From positions 119,147,525-119,211,524 of the forward strand of contig NC_134539.1 in the NCBI RefSeq assembly GCF_050624435.1: a stretch of DNA of 64,000 nt, in the 5' to 3' direction. Source of the DNA: Tenrec ecaudatus (Eukaryota; Chordata; Mammalia; Afrosoricida; Tenrecidae). The stretch's first letter is position 1. The number at the start of each line of letters is the position of its first letter. The notes below the pieces were generated by a model. That model searched no databases and was not told the DNA's origin. It saw only the letters and a program-made list of their open reading frames with translations. The position numbers and the translations under genes are program-made. Shown here in pieces: positions 58,773-64,000 of this stretch.

Positions 58773-61700
58773 GGAGGGGACAAATGTATGTCACTTAAGT
58801 TCCCAGCTTTGTCACTTGTCGTAGCGGCTCTGGGAAGCGAACACAATCACCTAATTGAAGAGTCACCAACATTGGCCCTTCTCTTCCTAGTCCCTGCAGC
58901 TTAGAAAGGAGAGTTCTAGAAGTTGAACTGAAATCCATCTGCACGGCCAACCCAGCACGAGGTGGACACATTCTGAGACGGTGGACGATAATGAAAGAGG
59001 CCACTACCAGGAGGACGGTCTGCTCCAGCAGAGGACGACATGGGTGTGGGCAGTGACTTAGGGGACTGTCAGGGTGCGTGCTTGCTCTTCCGAAGACCCC
59101 TCTGGCTTTCTGGGGCGATGTGGACTCCAGTCTGGAAGATCTGAGAGGCCCATCGTTTCATGTAACTAAGGAACCGAGCAGTCGAGCCATGACTTGCCTG
59201 TGTTCTGTTATTAGTGGAGGGCAGGGTGAGGGCCAGCATCTGCTGCTTCTCTCCCACAGTGGAGTCCTTATCCCACACTCCCTGCCTCTGAGCAAACTAG
59301 AAGGGAATCTGCTCCGTTCAGCAAGGCTAGATTGTCAGGTGCCTCCCTTTCAGGAAAGCCACAGAAGGTGTGGTCACCTCCATGAAGAAATGGCATCAAG
59401 GATGGGGGAACACCCTGGTGGGCAATGTGGGACGTTCCCTATTGCCAAACACAAGGTGTTAGGTTTTTTTCTGACCTCTTTTTTATTTCTCCTCTTTGCA
59501 AACAACTTCCCTTGTCCACCCTGCCCCAGGGACCTGGGAGCTGCTCACTTGGCCTTCTGGGGGACATTTCTCTAGGTTTCTGGGTGGGAACTCGAGCCAA
59601 ACTGGGTGGAGGCTGCCATATGTAACCAAGGTCTGGGGGTCCGACATTTTTTTCTCTCCCCTGTTTCCAGACTTCTCTCCCCACTGCCTGCTCCAGCTGT
59701 GGGGCTGTTTCCTCCAGAACGAGGGCACGCACACTCTCTGCTCTCTCCCTACTTTACTCTGTCTCCCGCCAAAACCTTCCCCTCACATTCCATTATGAGA
59801 GGCACTTTCCTCCCAGGTCAGCTGCCAAGCAAGCAGAAGCAGGAATGAAGGAGGACAGAGGATTAAGGAAAGAAATCGGGTTCTTCCTGTGGGCACATGG
59901 CAGCTCTGAGCGGCGCTCTCCACTCTCCCCGTGTGTCAGGACCTGGGGGACCCATTGGGTTCCTTCCCCGGTTGTCTGCACCCTGTCTCCTTCCAGTCTC
60001 CTCTCTTCTTGGGTTCTCACTGAGTCCAGGAAAGTGGGGGAGGGGGGATTTAAGGAGATATTTAGAGGCAAAGTTGTGACTTCATTTTTCTATTCTTCCA
60101 ATAGACTTATTTTTAGATGTGTAAAATGGTGGTAAAACACATAAATTCAGAAAAATGAGAAATTAGCAAATCTTTCCTTTCCTTGTAATTGAAGGAAGAG
60201 ACCTCTAGTTTTAATAAGATCGTCTGAGGGATTCTATGAGTCGCAATCAACCAGATGGTAACAGACATGGAGACACCACGGAGCCCCAGGTGGCACAAAT
60301 GATTCAGTCGAAGGAGTGCTGGGTCAGAGCCACCCGGGAGCAAGAGAAGAAAGGCCCAGGGTGGGTCTCTGGAAGGTCATAGCCTGAGAACCCGACTGAG
60401 TTCCTCTCTGCAAAACATGCACGGGGTCACCGTGAATAGGGAGCAGCTCACTGGTTACTTTTGTCTGGTTTTACAGAGACACTAGCTGTGGGAATCCCTG
60501 AACCATGAATCTATACTCAGTAGTTTGATCACACGAACCCAGTGGTCCTACAGTAAATTGTTGGAGAATAAGTAACAGGAACTTTGCATACTATTCAGAA
60601 GGATAAAAAGGATATCCACTTAAACAATTCTCGCTCTGAGGTCTGGCCACCAGCTCTCGTCTCCAGAAATCCTGAAGCACTACTGCCATTCTCTCCTGAA
60701 TCATTCAGAGTAAAATACATTTTAAAGTGTCTGAAAAGAACTAGCCTAAAGCACTATTAAGGGACTTAGGTTTGTAGTCTTAATCAAGAGTGAATTTTAA
60801 ACCTCTCCTTACATTTACAAACTTCTTGACAGTTGTTCTCTGGAAAAATGTAATTCAAACCTAAAAGGCTTGTTAGAAATTATAATACCAAGCCATGGTA
60901 CTTTCAACCACGTTGCGCATGGCTGATCTGGACACTGAATAAGTAAAATGGAAGAATTGACAAGTGGGTACGTCAGAGTGGTCGAGGCACAGCACTGGAG
61001 GCACAGTGTGGGTATTGTGCTTCATCTGACCCCATCGCTCCGGGGCAAACGCTAAGGGCGTGCGACACTGTGGCCAGGGGACCAGAGCAATGAAGTCCCC
61101 AGGGAATACAAAAAAGTAGACTTTGCCAACCCAAGAGAATTGACCAGAAAACACTCCTCAAGGTCAACAAACAGACCTGGAAATAAGTATTGGCTTTTAT
61201 TTCTTTTTTTTTAAAACTTTTTATTAGGGGCTAATACAACTCTTATCACAAATCATACATATACATACATCAATTGTATAAAGCACATCTGTACATTCTT
61301 TGCCCTAATCATTTTCTTTTTTTTTTACATTTTATTAGGGGCTCATACAACTCTGATCACAATCCACACATATACATACATCAATTGTATAAAGCACATC
61401 CGTACATTCTTTGCCCTAATCACTCTCAAAGCATTTGCTTTCCACTTATAGGCTTTTTTTTGTCATTGGTTTTGTTGTTTAGTTTTGCTCCTTGTGTGTG
61501 TGGGGGTGTGTGTGTGTGCTTATTCTTGTCTCTGTGTGTCTGTCTAGACAAGATAGGTGAGATAAATAATAGAAAGGATAAAATAATGGATCTGATGTTT
61601 CTAGGGGCAAAACAGGAGAGGGCAAAGGTGGGGGAAAAGAAATAGGTTTTAACAAACCCAGAGACAAGGGAACAACAAATGATCTAAACTATATGGCAAG

Positions 61701-64000
61701 GAGGGTGTAGGACGCTTGGTAGGGCTTGATCAGGTATCATGTAACCAAGAAGAAATACTGAAACCAAATGAAGGCTGAGCATGATAGTGGAAGATGAAGA
61801 GAATAAAAGAAAATCAAGAAATAACAAGGAGGCAAAGGCCATTATAGAGGTCTAAATACAGGCATGTACATATGCAAATATATTTATAGATAATGATTGG
61901 AAAGTAGATCCATGTACATCTATTTAAATATTGAGTATTAAGGTAGCAGATGGTCGTTGGGCCTCTACTCAAGTACTCCTTCAATGCAAGAACACTTTGT
62001 TCCAATAACCTAGCATCCCATGATGCTCACCTTCCTGACATGATCGCTGAAGACAAAATGGATGCATAAACAAAGGTGGTGAAGAAAGCTGATGATGGCC
62101 AGTTATCAAAAGATATAGCATATGGAGTCTTAACCTCTTGAAGATAAACAAGCAGCTATGAGGCTGAGAAGCAACAAAGTCTACAAGGAAGTAGCCCACC
62201 AGCCTGTGTGATCCCGAGGTGTTGATGGGATCAGGTATCAGACATCAAAGAACAGAACAAAAAATCATATCCATGTGAATGAGGGGAGTTCAGAGTGGGG
62301 ACCAAAGCCCATCTGTAGACAATTGGACCTCCCCTACAGAAGGGTCACAAGGAAGAGATGAGCCAGTCAGGGTACAGCCAAGCACCAATGAAACATACAA
62401 GTTTCCTCTAGTTCTTTAGTGCTTGCCTCTCCCCACCCACTATCATGACCCCAATTCTACCTCACAAATATGGCTAGACCAGAGCATGTACCTGGGTACA
62501 GATAAGAGCTGGATACACAGGGAATCCAGCACAGACAAAACCCTCAGGACCCATATTGAGAGTAGCAATAACAAGAGGGTAAGGGTAACTTGGGGGAAGA
62601 AAGAGGGAACTGATCACACATATAACCCCCTCCCAGGGGGGTGGATAACAGAAAAGTGGGTGAAGGAAGGCAGTGGTCAGTGTAAGACATGAAATAATAA
62701 TAATAATTTACAAATTATCAAGGATTCATGAAGGAGGGAGGGTGGGTAAAAATGAGGAGCTGAAACCAAGGGCTCAAGTGGAAAGAAAATGTTTTGAGAA
62801 TGATGAGGGCAAAAAACGGACAAATGTGCTTGACACAAGGAATATATGTATGAATTGTAATAAGAGTTGTATGAGCGCCAATAAAATGATTTTCAAAAAA
62901 GGATGAAGAAAAAAACTGGTGCAAGAGGAAAAGTAGAGGCAACTAAGCGAGACACAGAGGTGAGAGCAGTTCCCTTGTATGACTCAGTAGTGTTCCAACT
63001 CAGACAAGGTCTCCTCTCTCTTTCTTAAAAGTTTTACTGTCAAATCAAACAATTCATTCATTCATTCATTTGTAATAAAAAGAGCTGTACAATCATCACC
63101 ACAACCAACCCTGAACATCTTCTTCCTTTTGTGTTCATTGTCAGTAGTAACCAATTCCTCCCAAACCACACCCACCATGTTACCAAGAAATCATCAGTCC
63201 AGTTAATGTCTCCATAGACCCAGCCATCCTACATCTCATAAACAAAAACACACGCAGGCCACCAAATAATGACAGAAAAAAACATGAAAAACCCCAATAT
63301 AAAAGAAAGCACAAAATATTAAAAAAGGAAACAAATGTCAAATGGGTTAAAGGGAAATGAAATAATAAGGGGTTGCATTTTGACCCGACTCCATGTGCAG
63401 TCATCCACGTTACCATGCACTCGGTCTGATAGCCCTGCTAGTCACATGCCTCCTCTGTGGTCAGGGGGATTTCCCACAGGCTTCATCCACGGGGGAATGG
63501 ATTTGGGGTTTCACTGTCATCCGTAACCTTTTGCAAGTTGTGTGCTCAGAACTGAAGCTCTAATGCTGTCCCCTCCTCCAGTCTTGGATTTTATTATTTA
63601 CAGTCCTTGGATCACACAGGCTGGTGTGCTTCTTCTGTGGAATTAGCTGACACTTTACTTAGATGACTGCTGGTTTTAAGGCAAGACTTTAAGAACCCAG
63701 ATTCTATTCTTTCTGACAGCCAAGCCCTATCTGATTTTTTCCCCACACTTTGCTACAGCACCCATATGTCCAGCGTCCAGGCCTTCTCTCTCACGGAAAA
63801 CCTTAAGCTATTTTCACAGAGATTGCCTCAGAGACAAGCACTGGCACCATTAGTGGATTACACCCCAGAATCCTAGCACTTGACATCATATGGTGCACAT
63901 GGAGCATGCCGGATAGAAATCCCAGAAATCCTCCCGCCCATGGGAACTTTTAAAAGCCGCCGGCACACATGAGAGGGTATCTTGCTCTTTGACCTCCCAA
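58773..64000 (+). repeat. Segmental duplication, copy 3 (partial, runs off window)
   Basis: It aligns without rearrangement to 13,805-19,110 of copy 1, differing at about 1% in the sampled part. The only clear structural difference is two instead of three nested L1 ends (61,203-61,447). It includes an AfroSINE (60,275-60,478), L1 3' UTR (60,985-62,905) and an older L1 region (63,000-63,850). No gene is seen within the visible part. Confidence 0.9.
61203..61447 (-). repeat. Two tandem 3'-terminal L1 fragments
   Basis: The counterpart of 16,203-16,567 with one unit of about 120 bp fewer. Each unit begins with a T run and 'ttattaggggctaatacaac' or a close variant. Confidence 0.8.

Overview
This is a mammalian nuclear genome window, most likely from an afrotherian and possibly a tenrec or golden mole. 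The main clue is repeated copies of an AfroSINE-type element. These have a 5' part related to 'ccctggtggcatagtgg' and a 3' end related to 'tgagtcagaatcaactcgatggc'. A second clue is a LINE-1 (L1) lineage with an unusually long 3' UTR. Coding content is very low. Most of the window is L1, AfroSINE, endogenous retrovirus and one DNA transposon, and much of it is organised as a segmental duplication.

Three protein-coding genes are supported, all on the + strand and all small secreted proteins. Two are tandem WFDC18/WDNM1-like genes with one WAP four-disulfide-core domain each (exons from 22,074 and from 53,108). Between them lies a CC chemokine gene with clear CCL4 (MIP-1beta) structure: three exons at 32,061, 32,640 and 33,339. 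As far as I recall, mouse also has Wfdc17/Wfdc18 beside the Ccl cluster, so this looks like the orthologous chemokine/WAP neighbourhood. The CCL4 copy has lost the usual stop codon and carries charged residues in its signal peptide.

Layout: 1-1,832, minus-strand L1 3' part; 2,110-2,302, AfroSINE; 3,169-7,447, an old minus-strand ERV with gag-like remains, split by a betaretrovirus-like (ERV-K class) mini-provirus at 3,691-6,309; 8,150-9,010, an AfroSINE cluster; 9,186-11,385, head-to-head L1 3' UTR pieces, one holding a DNA transposon at 10,349-11,175. Duplicon copy 1 is 11,778-28,705 and contains WFDC gene 1. An L1 then runs to 31,605, followed by CCL4 at 31,956-33,715. Duplicon copy 2 is 34,499-58,772 and contains WFDC gene 2 plus a 7-kb L1 at 42,058-49,050. 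Duplicon copy 3 starts at 58,773 and runs off the right edge. It should carry a third WFDC gene about 3 kb beyond the window.

By-eye comparison shows two ages of duplication. Copy 3 and the end of copy 2 (56,420-58,772) are nearly identical to copy 1, whereas the rest of copy 2 is clearly more diverged. The young block reads in an order circularly permuted relative to copy 1. Its junction lies inside an L1 that also carries an inverted fragment, which suggests a complex replication-based rearrangement. No RNA genes, CRISPR arrays or prokaryotic features were seen.
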